In this document: piece after piece, positions 24,700 through 36,657 of the stretch
Numbering within the stretch: the first letter of the stretch is position 1
Layout of the letters: every line of letters begins with the position of its first letter
Assembly: GCA_027422505.1 (NCBI GenBank)
Contig: JAPQWV010000483.1
Span: 124,001-188,000 of the forward strand
Origin: Craterostigma plantagineum
Taxonomy: Eukaryota; Streptophyta; Magnoliopsida; Lamiales; Linderniaceae
DNA length: 64,000 nt
Direction of reading: 5' to 3'
The notes under the pieces: model-generated
What the model was told of the DNA's origin: nothing
Seen by the model: only the letters and a program-made list of their open reading frames with translations
Database searches by the model: none
Made by a program: the position numbers and the translations under genes

Positions 24700-26333
24700 T
24701 CATTTCGATAGACGGGCGCACGTAAACCCGTCCCTCACTAGTTCGCCCACGGAGTCCCTCAACCTGTAATAATCCTCTACGACGTTGTACACCTGATGGG
24801 ATATCCTCGCATATCCCGTGATTCTACTCTCATCCTCCCCTCCCTCGACAGCGTGGGGCCCGCCGCTGTAATAAATCGGAACCTCCACCCTAAAAGCAAC
24901 CCTCAGGTGGGCCCTCAGCCTCGACGCGTCGGCCTCGCCTGAAATCCGCAGGCACGGGGAGGCCAACCATGGCCATGCTGGTGCACATCTCCCTCGGCGC
25001 CCCGAGGTGGGTCCCCCAAGCCCGAGCCAGCATCTCTGCCATCTCGAAGGCCCGCTCGCGGTTCCTGCCCATCAGTCCTTCGAGCCCGCCCCGCCCTCGA
25101 ACCGCCCCGCGAACCCAACCGCCTCGGGCAGGACCAAATGGGCGCTGTGGTCCCTCGTCCCGGCCCACCACTCTCCGCCGTGGTGGTGGTGGTGGTTGGG
25201 CGGTGGCTTGGCGTGGAGGAAGGCGGAGGAAGGGGGGCAGAAGAGCCACTTGTGCATGTTGCTCGTGTAGAAGTCGGCGTCGATTTCTTGGACGTCGACC
25301 TCTATGTTGCCTATGGCGTGGGCCCCGTCGACGAAGATTTGGCCCACGTCATGGGCCCGACACATTTGGACGAGCTGCTTGACGGGGATGAGCACGCTGG
25401 GCATGGAGGTTATGTGGTCGATGATGGCTAGTCGGATCTTTCCATTGCTGTTCGATTTGCCGATTTCTAGGGCTTTTGAGAACTCCGTTATGATTTCTTG
25501 CTTCGATTTTACGGGGAATGGGAGGTTTACCTATATATATATGTATTCAAATGCATGTAAAAAATTAGCAGTTAATGTTGATCGGGGGACGAAAACGGCA
25601 CAAATTGATAAAATTGGGACAAAAAGTGGCATCTTTAGTTTCAACGCGAGGATAACAAATTGCTCAATGATTAGGACAAAATGTCATTTTTTTTTCCTGG
25701 GGGGCAAAAATGTCATTCAATGTTGTCTTTGTATTAGAAGAAGAAACGAAAGGAATGAAGATGTATATGTTTACCTCGATGACGTGTCCGCCGGCGCGTG
25801 TGATGTAGGCCTCGACTGACTTCTTGACGGCCCCATAGGCGTAGTGGAAAAGTATCACGGCGTCGCCGGGCTGGAACTCCCCGGAGAAGAAAGACCACGC
25901 GGCTTGCTGGAGGACCACGGCGGCGGCGGTGGTGGCATTGTCGACGAAGGAGACGTCGTCCACGTCGGGCGTGCGTTGATGAGCCTCTGGACTATCCTTC
26001 TTGCGGAGAGTTCCGACGGCTGCAGCTCGCGGAGGTAGAACCGATCGGGCTGGCGGAGGAACCTTAGCTGATGGCGGCGCTGGGCGGCGATGACGGAGGC
26101 GGGACAGCAACCGAAGCTTCCGTTGTTGATCCGAGCGATGGACGGATCGTGGTGGGAGAATTCGGCTCGGATCTCGGCTTCGGTGATGGGTTTTTGGGTC
26201 GGATCTTCGCCGTCGCCGCCGGCGATCTCTCTCTGAAGAGGCATACTTTTTTGCTCGACGTGGAAGAAATACCTTGGTAGGGACGAAGACGAAGAGGACG
26301 TTTATTTAGTTTATTGCATCGCTTAGTTGACAT
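24700..26333 (-). pseudogene. second copy of the L-cysteine desulfhydrase-like gene, frameshifted
   Basis: Reverse-complement copy of 4236-5865. Lesions relative to the left arm are a 1-bp loss in the A run before the inner ATG (about 26249), a 2-bp gain near 25965, a 5-bp gain in a G-rich repeat near 25087 and a 2-bp loss near 24957. The PLP region (DGAHAIG, SNMHKWLF) is still readable. At about 24950 it keeps the CGGATTT that the left arm has lost. Confidence 0.85.
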
Positions 26334-26650
26334 TACGCTGAACCACGTGAGCCTCACGTGCCGATAGATTGATTTTATTCTTCCTCAATGGATTTGCTCT
26401 TTATTTTGAATAAGATTTTGGTAGGGACGAAGATGGGCATATATAATACAATATCCATATTAACTTTGTCACACCACAACGAGCCTTCCACTACAAACCA
26501 CTTAGCTTTTTTGTTTGGTATCCTTCCACTAAGAAATGGAATTATTCGGAGATGTGCTGAGTGGGCTTAAAATTTTCCGACATAGATGGATCATACATTA
26601 CAACCTTAATATGGATGGTGATGAAATGAAATAAAACACGTACATCAATG

Positions 26651-27381
26651 TCACGGTTTCTTGTCATAAGCTTCTATGTTTTGGGGTTCGCATTCTGGGC
26701 TGAAAAGGCGAACCAACAAAGCGGTGGTTGCGCTCGTAGAAACCGCACCGCAAGCAGCCCACCTGAGACTCCGAGGGACAGTGATTCTTGGACCTGATGA
26801 TTCACCGATTAATCAACAAAAAATGTTATGCTTGATATAGGTAAAAAAAGAAAAAGAAAAAGAGAGAAAGATTGAGAAAATATATCAATCTTTGACAGAT
26901 ATCAGCATCATAGTCCTCAAGCCAAAGGTTACTGTCTACGTCAATGCTCTCAGAATGTTCAAGACACTTCCAAAGAAACGATCAAAGCCCACTTAGAGGA
27001 AGTTCAAGAGAGACAAATACAGTAGAATGAACGGCCAAGAACAACAATTCGCCAAGACATCTCATATCGCTAAAAATTGAAGTTACCTAAATGGTTTGCA
27101 TGGCATCAGTAGCGTGTAAGATCCCAAGTTGCAGCCTTTTAAAGCGTTTTGAAGTCGAAAAGAACTAATTCCAGGCGATACGATAGGACAGAAGAAAACA
27201 CACTGAGAGCATCAAATGGTAGAAATCCACTGACCATAATGCAAGCGGCATAGAATCCAAAATCCCAATCCTCCTCCAACCGTAAAGATACCAGCAGTTT
27301 GCCTCATCAGCCGAGAAACGGTTTGCAATCGGACCTCATCAGTTCTCCATCGGAAAATCCAAGCACTCGCCTAAGGGACAT
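26651..27381 (-). pseudogene. second copy of the 96-residue membrane-protein gene
   Basis: Reverse-complement copy of 3212-3912. Exon 1 has a 1-bp loss near 27322 (CCGTTTCTCGG where the left arm has CCGTGTTCTCGG), which shifts the frame after DCKP. The intron carries about 26 bp absent from the left arm (26906-26935). Exon 2 (about 26793-26651) appears otherwise unchanged. Confidence 0.75.
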
Positions 27382-28273
27382 CTTTTTTACTTTCCTTCGA
27401 AACCGCTGGCCAATATGCAACAAGAAAGCAATTTGCATGGTTAAGATAATAGAACATTTAGAGATCATATTCCAAAATCTCTTATTGGCCAAAAAAATCA
27501 TAAAATAAGTAAAGAAATTCAGAAGCTTTCAGGCTAATTCTATCGTCATAGCTGCACAAATGTGTGTGTGTGTGTGTGTATGTGGCATGTCAAAGAGCTT
27601 ATCGGCGGTTGTTGCCTGTTGGAGAAAAACAGCAAATGACAAGACACATAGGTGAAGGTGTTCTATTTTACTCGCATCATGAGAGTTAGGCTGCTTTTAG
27701 GTCGCTGAGACATTTCATCGAACAGCTAGAAGACGATTATAAACTGACTACACATAAGATTGCCGACGGCGCTCACCTTTCGGTTTAGGCTTCAACGCTA
27801 ATCAGCTTCGTATCCCACCAACGATTTCTCAAGTTTCAGACTTTCTTTGATTTGCAATCAATCATCAACGCTCGCCTACTACGCGATTAGGTACAGTATT
27901 TATTTTTGCTTTTTTTATTGCGCTGGAAGAACATATATATAATAATACAATCGGGTAATAACAAATTAGCCCCTTACATTTGATGAAATTAAAGAATACA
28001 CACTAAAATACAACCAAGAAAACTATATGCCCCCAACGGCCATACAAGAGTCAAGACCAACCCCCGTCATTTCCTACAATACAACCTTAACTCAATCAAA
28101 AAGCACAAAATACAAATATATTACAGTCGAATGAATGTTTTCATTGTCCGCAAATGAAGTAACAGTAACGAGGTTGGCATTTTAAAGATGAAGTAAGTCG
28201 ATTAGAAACGAGATAAACTGGTTCTATATTAATTTTTCAAAAACATGAGAAATTGAGATATCGTCATTACAAA

Positions 28274-28645
28274 TCATAGAACTGATTCCAAATAGTTTGT
28301 GCCTTCTTCTTCCTTCGTCTTCTTCTTCTTGCAATGTGTGGTGCAAACACAGTAGGGCTGAGTTGTCCTCGTATCACATCGTACCCCTACGAGCTTTGGA
28401 AGCTTTAAGCATTGCCAGCATACTTCTATGCCTTGCCTCGCACATTCTGTCTTAGGAAATACGTATACGCAGTTCTCCGCCCGAACCCATACGAATCCTC
28501 CTATCTCGCCTGTGCTTCGATATATCAAAAAAATAAACAATCAGATTTTTAATTAGTATATATATATGTGTGTCTATGTCATACCTTGTAGAAATAGAAA
28601 GCTTATGACAGCCACAAGCAAGACATTTGCTGAAAGTTTTGCCAT
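28274..28645 (-). CDS. CRP2-like secreted eight-cysteine peptide (right-arm copy, open)
   Basis: Exons 28645-28585 and 28509-28274 on the minus strand, phase-1 intron, 98 residues, no frame break. It has the same signal peptide and eight-cysteine spacing as CRP2. Differences from CRP2 are LMLQ to LFLQ in the signal peptide, Ile to Val before the fifth cysteine, one extra lysine codon in the basic tail, and loss of the original TAA within a 3-bp deletion. The stop loss adds six residues (YLESVL). Three of these changes keep the frame, unlike the indels in its neighbours, which suggests this copy has stayed under selection. Confidence 0.8.
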
Positions 28646-29502
28646 AGTAATGTGAAGAATGGAATGAATATTATTGTTGTTGTTCTATATTTTATAATGG
28701 TATTGGCCCTTCATGATATATACATAATTATTAATTAGAGAATCGCCATGCCATGATACATATATATATTGTACAAATATATGCTGTCTAGGTTTTCGGC
28801 TGTGAACAGTTCTTTTCCATTAATATGACAACGACTAGTTGCTGGTCGTTATTTGTAGGGTATGTACTATCATTTAATGATAAAAACTAGGGTTTTTTCC
28901 TCAGAAAATATCATTAAAAAATACAAGGATTGCATGTGTTAAAGAAGCATAAAATCGGGTCTTTTTTTCTCAGAAAATATCATTTAAGAATATTACCATT
29001 GCATAGCTAGACTGCTAGTGCATATTGAAGAAGCATAGATCATACATATCCGTTGGATTAACTTTGTTTTCGAGCAATGTATCGATCGAAAAACTCATTT
29101 TGGTGTTAGGACAAATCAGCCGCCGTTTGCATAAGAGAGATAACGTCATCTGTGGAATAATATTTGAGGATGCTCAAGAAATTTGGGGCATCCCATTTTT
29201 AATCGAATAAACAACAACCTTATCCATATATATATTTATATTTCGGACACGGCCCCATATTTAATTGATTCGAACTGGTGACCTAAGTCGAGGCGGCTTA
29301 ATTGATTGTTTCGAAAGATGATTGAAATGCAAAAAGTTTTTCTTCATTGTTTTTGCAGAAATCTGCATGAGAAACAAATGGTCCTCACCACAAAAAAAAA
29401 AATAAAATAAAAAAATATTAGAATCGAGTGTGTGTGTGTCAAAGATTATTACGTCATAAAACTAGATCATTTTTCGATCGAAAATCTCAGGCGCCTAATT
29501 AA

Positions 29503-29913
29503 TTAAGGGTTTGATGGTTTGTGCTTTCTTTCTTGCAACGCGTGACGCAAACGCATAGGGACGGAGTAGTCTTCTTATTGCAGCTTATGCTAATAATGTT
29601 TGGAATTTTTCTGCATTCTTCGCATACTGATATATATGCCTTGAAACGTACATTCGACCTTAGGAAAAACGTGCAATGGTTTTGTTGCCTAATGCGTGTA
29701 AATAATGTTCGTACCTATTTGACTCCTTCGCCCAACCGATACCAATCCTGAAAACAAAATCAGATTTTTTTTATACTCGATTTTGATCACTGTTATTAAT
29801 AATAGCCACCAATGGTTTTGTTGCCTAATGCGTGTCATAATGTTCGTACCTGCAAGAATGAGGAAGCTTAGGACAGACACGAACAAGAGTACTTTTGCTG
29901 AGATCTTTCCCAT
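29503..29913 (-). pseudogene. second copy of CRP1, disrupted in exon 2
   Basis: Exon 1 (29913-29850) is intact apart from Ala to Ser in the signal peptide. Exon 2 starts at about 29747, loses one G of a G4 run, and then about 45 bp copied from the gene's own intron (donor 29808-29852) replace 'acac' around 29674-29722. The first cysteine codon is destroyed and the frame is lost. Downstream exon sequence to the old stop (29503-29505) is still recognisable. Confidence 0.85.
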
Positions 29914-31045
29914 TTTTTTGTGAGAGCGAGTGAATGAATGGATTATGATTGGTGTTTGAGATGGTATTTGTTGTATTTTAGACGTTCCTTGTATTTATAA
30001 TGGCTTTTGCATGGCCTGATTAAAGGTTTAAAAGAGGGGGCGATAATCCTATTGATATTAATTTGTAATAACTCCTCTAGACTTTTGGTGGTCAACAAAT
30101 ATCAAATTGTGTGTGTTCTCAATCACAAGGTAACTCCTCCCAATTAGTTCTATTGTTGTAATCTTTGTTTGTTCTCTTTTTTTTTTTCATTTTTTCCTCT
30201 AAACTAAAATTTCAGCTGTTGTTATGGCCGTACGACGTACAATCATCCATGACAAAATGAGACAACATCGTCCATGAACTATATATAGATCTTGCTCGTG
30301 ATTGGGCAGCCCAATTCATTACATGTTGGCATGGCCTTTGATTGTTGTTTTGAATTATGATTGGAAACTTCTATTTGACTCTTCAGTCTTCCAGCGTATA
30401 TATAATGTTTATAGTTAAATATATGTGCACCAACTATTATTAGCATTAAGCTTACTATTGAATTCTATCTGACTTCGTCAGGCACGTCCCCACTCACCAG
30501 AAGCCAAAAATTGCAGAAAAGGGGGACCAGATTTTTATTTTAACATTTCCACCATGAATATATACATATATATATAATATAAATGTCAGACCCAGCAGGT
30601 TGTATATATATATATATATATATATATATTTCTGAGGATTCATTGCTGCAGGAACTGTTGGGATCAAGCGAAGCATTTCCCTTTGGTTCAACAAAATAAA
30701 TCTGAAAAATAGTCATGAGGATACAACAATTAATTGGAAAAAAAAAAAAAGAGAATACAACAATTAAAGGTGGGCTCGAATTGAATAATTTATATTATCT
30801 TGGCTTGCTCTTCCCACATCGTTGCAGAGATTGTATATTTATATCCGTTGGAAACGGCATCTTTCTTCCATCCAAATAGATTACCACCAAAGTCACAGAT
30901 TAAATGTACATTCATTCTTGACTTGCTACGAAAAAATACACAAGTACGTAGGCTACGAAAAAATACACAAGTACGTAGTGTGTAATAAAGAAATAAACGA
31001 GGCAGGCTTGGCTTGGCTGCCTTCTATTTATTTTAGTGCTAATTA

Positions 31046-31396
31046 AGTTTCGGGGCCCAAAAGATGTTCTTTAAGTTATGTTCAGGCTTCTGTCAGAAAA
31101 ATTTTAGAGTTAAGGACCCGATTGCTGTAAAATTTAGAGATAAGGACCTAAAATTTACGCAAGTGCTATACAGTGTATATGAACTTATATCGGACTATCA
31201 GTTTGTGTTATTACAGAATAATGAAGTGGTACTCACGATGAAGTGATACTGCAGGTCCATGAAGTGATACTACAAATCCATGAAATGGTACTGAAAAACT
31301 CTTAATTGTATCGGGTTCTCAAAACCAAAAATTTCTGACAAGGGTCTGAAACCTAGATAAACTTATGTTGGGGCCTGAAATCAAATTGCCCCTTTA
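31046..31396 (+). repeat. dispersed repeat family, copy A (diverged)
   Basis: Begins 'ttcggggcccaaaag', contains 'ttaaggacccgatt' and runs of 'atgaagtgrtact', and ends 'ggggcctgaaat'. It shares order and wording with copies at 40850, 41165 and 57533 (see finding). No coding capacity recognised. Confidence 0.75.
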
Positions 31397-31399
31397 TTT

Positions 31400-31421
31400 T
31401 ATATATATATATATATATATA
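31400..31421. repeat. (TA)n microsatellite
   Basis: Uninterrupted AT/TA run directly downstream of dispersed repeat copy A. Confidence 0.9.
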
Positions 31422-31992
31422 CTATTCATGATAACATATTTTACATGTAATTATTAAAAGCAATAATTGTACAAATGTGCCATGCTAGGCTAGCATATAT
31501 AATCGTCCTAATTTTTCACTTCGTGTCCAACATGTGTGTACTTGCTAATATAATGTGATATAAAAATAAAGTGTCCGACGATTAGGACTTGGCAATGGGG
31601 TGGGAATTTCCCGTCCCTCCAATTGCCCTTTCGGGGAAGAAAACCCTATTTTCCTTTCCCCGTCCCATGGAAATCCCCACCCGCCCGCCCTATTGGGAAA
31701 ACCCTAATTTTTGATCCATTAGTAACCAACCAAGAAGAGAGGATAAATATATTAGGACACAATAATTATGTAAGAAACCTAATGGAGGCAAAAGAAACGT
31801 CACTTTTAATTTCTTCTAAGACAACACAAGTACATAAAATTGATATACATGTCACTACAAAGACAAGGGGATCACGTGAAGTACAGCAATCAACCCACGT
31901 CCTCGCTATATTTTCCCATCAAATTATGCAGAAGTGTACAAGGTTTTTTTGGTTTATAGTATGCTATGTGGACTATACTTATTCATCGAACC

Positions 31993-31996
<4 letters not shown>

Positions 31997-32024
<28 letters not shown>
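31997..32024. repeat. (TA)n microsatellite
   Basis: Uninterrupted TA run in intergenic DNA. Confidence 0.9.
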
Positions 32025-32028
<4 letters not shown>

Positions 32029-34123
32029 GCTATATTTTATTGATTTAAATTATCAACGTTTCTACAAATAATGCAAGAGAGAAGATAATGATTTAGCCAT
32101 GTGGTGGGGATACGTCTAGCAAGCATCAGTCTAATATTTGATTTTGTCGCTTTCCTTTTTGTGGAGATTTTTTTTTTTTTTTTCAATCTCCTTTTTGTGA
32201 GATTAATTTGGGATTTCTCTTTTTTTTCTTTTTTTTTTCCTTCTATAATCATTTAATTTCCGATTTTTTCTTTTATTTCATCGGAGGCATTCATTTCATA
32301 GATAATTCCATAGATAGCATCAAACATTTGAAGATATAGAATATAGAACCAAAACCATAAGAACATCGTTGAAATAAATTTTCAGGAGAAAAAATATAGA
32401 TTGGTTAAAATATTTAATAAATAAAGAAAACATTGACCGAATACAACGCACCTTATCTCTGTTAGGGACAAATCGTCACAATTCTCAGAATCTGATCCTA
32501 TTCACTGCGGTTCGTGCACAGCATTCACGCCCCAACTCAAGCCTTATTTCTCAATAATAAAAAAACGAATAGTTAAATTCCAAATGATTATTAAGACACA
32601 CATGATTATTTAAGAATAATCACTTAAATATTTTTAGTAAGTTTGTCTTCATCAAGTACGCATAGCATCATTCAAAGCCTGACAGGCCAATTCATGAAGC
32701 AGAAGGAAGTAAACTTTCCATTTATTCATCTCATATACCACCTATGTTATTGCAATAATGAGAACTTTCTGTTCCTTAATTTCCCCAAAATCAAATTTAA
32801 TTATAATAATACATAATTCTACCAAATTAATTCATTTGGATGTTAGACATATGATTTGACTTGCAACAACTACTGAGAAAGAATAGTGTTTATAAGGTGC
32901 GTCATATGAATGTTTGCAGCATGCTAAATTTTTCCTGCCGTGAATTTAATGTATAATGTCCAAAGCGTGACACCCTATTTTTTTTTTTTCTATTACTAAT
33001 TCTAATTATAGGAAACTTAGTTATACAATGTCAACTATTTGTATCTTCCAGATTTGGAAAATCTATTTTAAGAAAAATAAGAAAGGTAAGCTTCCCTTTA
33101 TTTTTATATTAAAGCCATAAACGTTAATAATAACTCCTTTTCTTAGACACCATTAATTAAGCTACGCTAGAGATCCTCAGTTTTCCTCACCGCCATAGAA
33201 AAACTTCTCTCTATTCTTCATACTTTCTTCGTATATATATGATGTCAGAACACCACAAGTCTTTACTGTCATATATTTCCTCTTCCAAGTTCAACGCTTT
33301 GCTGGTGAGAGAAAGATCGGAGCTCTGAGCGGAGAGAAAGAACGGTTGGGGCGACGCAGTTGAATCTGCAAAGTCTTTCGGTTCTTCAATATTACCATCA
33401 TTGCTCACAGCTAAAAGGAGTGAAAGAGCAGCAAAAAGTACTTTGAAGATTGAGTTTTTGGGGAAAAAAGAAACATCCCTAGAGGACAGGAAAAAAAAAA
33501 AGATTGCAGCTTTGAGAGATGTGAAGTCTACTATTGGCCTGTTGAGCTGATTTGTGAGGTGGTTTCCTGAGATTTATCGTTTCTTGGAGATTTGTTAAGG
33601 CGTGTGTGTGATCTCATGATCTCAAGAGAGGGATTAGTTGTCGGCTGTTGAATAATTTAAGAGATCTAATGTGGGATTTCTCTTCTAATGATTGGATTTG
33701 GGCAATAAAATAAGAGGAAAAGCATATTTTTATCTCTGTTGTTTGACTTAAGCTAAGCTCGATTTGGTAGTTCTTTAAGGAATCAAATCAACTGTAGCTG
33801 AAATCTTACTTTACTTCCGAGATTAAACTAATCTGAGGTGCTCTCATTTCCTATTTATAGCCTAAACGTTAGCCTTAACTGAGATTTAGCTTTGATTTGT
33901 CTCTTTGTCTCTAAGTTGACATCTCTGCTGTCTTGAAGCTTAAAATATCTTCTTCTGTTTATAACTGATCAATGTTTCAATTCATACACTCAAAAACTGA
34001 CTTGATCTGTCTGTTTCTTACGTTGGAATTTAGGTTCTTGAAACTGTAGCATTTGCTATAGAAAGTAAACTCAGGAATTTTCTGATTGCCCATCAACAAC
34101 CAGGCATCCTCTGTTCATTCCCC

Positions 34124-36657
34124 ATGCCTCTGTCCGAATTTCTGAGATTGGCCAGACTCAGAGGAAACCTCGAACCTAGTCAGCTGAACGAACCCTTTTC
34201 TCGGTGCGACTTCCTTTTCTCGTTTTCCTCGAGGACTCTTCGATTCATTTACATTTTGACGCTCATATCTGCTGGTAATAATGCTTTGCTGGTAATAATG
34301 CTTTGTTAGACATTATGCGCAGGGCCGACGATGGTTTGATGGAGTTAGTGTGGGAAAATGGCCAGATTGTAATGCAAGGCCAGTCGAGCAATAAAGCCTC
34401 GAACGCTCCAAGAGCTAACGGGCCCGCCTTATTACAGCAAGCTCCTTCGAAGGTCCCGAAATTCAGCGAAGTGGAATCTCTCTTGGACGATATTTCTCCA
34501 GTCGTGCCCTCAAATGGCTTAGATTTGATGACTCAAGACGATGATTTGATTCGCTGGCTAAACTGCCCCTTAGAAGATCCTCTTCACCAAGATTACTGCT
34601 CTGATCTCTTGCCCGAAATCTCGGGCGCCACAGCCACTCACAACAGCTTATTACCAACAACAGATGGGAGAACTTTCGGCGGGGATTTCCATGGTGGAAA
34701 TAGTACTATGAAGGCTTCTTCTTCCTCCTCAAAACCTTGTCTGGGATCTGCACTTTCGTCGGGCGTAGTTACCAATAATAACCCGAGCAGTAGTCAAGGC
34801 GTTGTTGCGTCTGCTACTCCCGCCAGGGGCAAAACCGTCGTAAACGATTCTACGAACAGGCAAAATAGTACTCGCGCTGATCTCATGAACTTCTCCCATT
34901 TTTCGAAGCCTGCATTTCTTGCGAAACCCAATGCTCCAAACTCCGCTGCTGCTGCCCCCCTTCCTCCCAATGTAGCTCCCTCACTGCCCATTAAAAAGTC
35001 GGGATTTTTTTCGAAGGAGGGCGTTGTGGTAAACTCACTGCAACCTATGGTGAAACGGAGCGAGGGGGCGGGCGCTTTGAGGAGAGAGGCTTCGGATGCT
35101 AATGAGAAGGTCGCCGAGGCTGTGGTGGTTACCTCTTCGGTGGGGTCGGGAACAGCGCAGATAGGTTATCCTACGGTCAGACTCAGAATTCGAAGAGGAA
35201 GTTTCACGACGTCGATGATTCTGAATGTCGAAGCGATGTATGTCGTTGCTGTATATGATATGGAGAGAGATTTTTGGAACTCTGTTTTTTGTGTCTGTTT
35301 TTTGGTTGTTATTTCATCACCGTGCTTTGTAATGAAAACAGGACGTTGAAACAGAGTCTGTTGGGGCGAAGAAACAGAGTAACGGTCGAGGAGGTAGTGG
35401 ATCGAAGAGAAGCAGAGCAGCTGAAGTGCATAATCTTTCTGAAAGGGTGAGTTAAGCTAGCATCATCATCATCATCATCATCATCTCTCTCTCGTCTCTC
35501 TCTGTCTCTCTCTCTCTCTCTCGGGCTATTGATCAAGTTTATGATGCTGTGTAAACAGAGACGAAGGGATAGGATCAACGAGAAAATGCGTGCTTTACAA
35601 GAACTTATACCGAACTGCAATAAAGTACAAAAGTCATTATTTTTAGAAGAATCACCTATCAATGAGTAGACCAATTCCTTAGGTCTTACTTCACGCCCTT
35701 TATCGATATTTCGTTTTTCAGGCTGATAAAGCATCGATGCTCGACGAAGCCATCGAGTACCTAAAGACCCTCCAACTCCAAGTACAGGTGAATAATCTCC
35801 ATTAAAGACCGTTCTCCTTTTTTATTTGCATCGAAAAAAATTCGTACCATCGAAGTTCTTTCTATTACAGCCCTAACAATACACATACACGTGCACAGAT
35901 GATGTCCATGGGAGCTGGGCTTTGCATGCCACAGATGATGTATCCTCATCCAACTCATCACTTTCCACCATTGATGGGCATGGGCATGGGCATGGGCTAT
36001 GGTATCGGCGGGTCCCACATGTTCCACCCGTTAAATTCGGTACAAGGCCCACATTTCCCGACGATTCCTCATTGTCCTAATAACATGGCTGGATATGGTA
36101 ATTTAGGACAGGGAATGCCTAGTTTAGTACTGCCAAGACCACCTCAACCGCCCTTGGTTCACACTCCCATGAGCCATGCGTCTAATAATAATAATAGTAA
36201 TACATCTGCTTCTACTTCGCACTTGAATTTGAATTCTTCGGTTCGAAGTGGTGGAGTGGCTTGTTCTTCTTCCTTGCCTTCGAACAATGTTAGCTCGCAG
36301 GTTTGTTTTTCGTTTCTTCCTTTTCGTTGATGATGCAAATAGCATGTACTTCATTTTTTCCACACTGTTTTTCGTATTCTTAGCAGCAAAAGGTCACAAC
36401 GAGTGAAGGCATGATGAATGAGTCCATGAAAGCTGTGCAGGAGAACGAACAGACGGCATTTAGGGTTCATACTTCGAAGAACGATAACAGCAAATTATGT
36501 ATTCCGTCTTCAGCGGAGCTTAACGACAAGGAAGAAGCTGGTAAGCCTGCTGCTCCTCATTCTTCATCATCAATTCATCATCATCTCTCTCTCCGTACGT
36601 AATGTCTATATATATGATCGTACGTTTTATGTAACAATCTTTGCAGGTTGTAGTTAA
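34124..36657 (+). CDS. PIF3: phytochrome-interacting bHLH factor PIF3
   Basis: Exons 34124-34203, 34323-35237, 35342-35446, 35559-35624, 35722-35787, 35899-36300, 36384-36540 and 36647-36657; about 600 residues. PIFs bind G-box DNA, repress light responses and are degraded after binding Pfr phytochrome. The start [10 protein letters not shown] is the PIF3-type N-terminus. [14 protein letters not shown] is the APB motif for phy[13 protein letters not shown] and [10 protein letters not shown] follow, and SSVGSG precedes the bHLH. The basic region is [19 protein letters not shown] with the DNA-contacting His/Glu/Arg, then helix 2 [21 protein letters not shown]. The C-terminal half is Met/Gly/Pro-rich. 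A 1-bp loss near 35150 shifts the frame just after SSVGSG. The end is uncertain: without the last splice the ORF runs to 36602. Confidence 0.9.
35461..35523. repeat. (CAT)n and (CT)n microsatellites in PIF3 intron
   Basis: Eight CAT/ATC units (35461-35484) followed by a CT-rich run to about 35523, inside the intron that splits the bHLH basic region. Confidence 0.9.

Larger units (their letters stand above)
22291..30630. repeat. right arm of ~8.3 kb inverted duplication
   Basis: This is the reverse complement of 1-8262. It is collinear throughout and slightly longer because of small insertions, for example about 26 bp near 26906-26935 and about 45 bp near 29674-29722. Long genes here (PPR, desulfhydrase) have many more frame breaks than in the left arm. 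It ends in a TA microsatellite, after which new sequence starts ('tttctgagg'). Confidence 0.95.
30631..34123. other. repeat-rich intergenic region and probable PIF3 5' leader
   Basis: Contains one member of the dispersed repeat family (31046-31396), TA microsatellites at 31400-31421 and 31997-32024, a G/C-rich 'ccgtccc' patch near 31600-31690 that resembles degraded transposon ends, and long T tracts (32168-32240). From about 33180 the sequence has the look of a long 5' leader with introns for PIF3. No confident protein-coding exon. Confidence 0.5.

Noticed and set aside
1..30630. The inverted arms as one locus simply assembled twice
   Set aside because: Not accepted as the full explanation: multi-base differences (26-bp and 45-bp insertions, codon-level changes in CRP2) show two real sequences, though alleles joined wrongly remain possible.
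30494..30694. Short minus-strand frame across the arm end
   Set aside because: It mostly translates a TA microsatellite (YIYIYI) and has no homology that I recognise.
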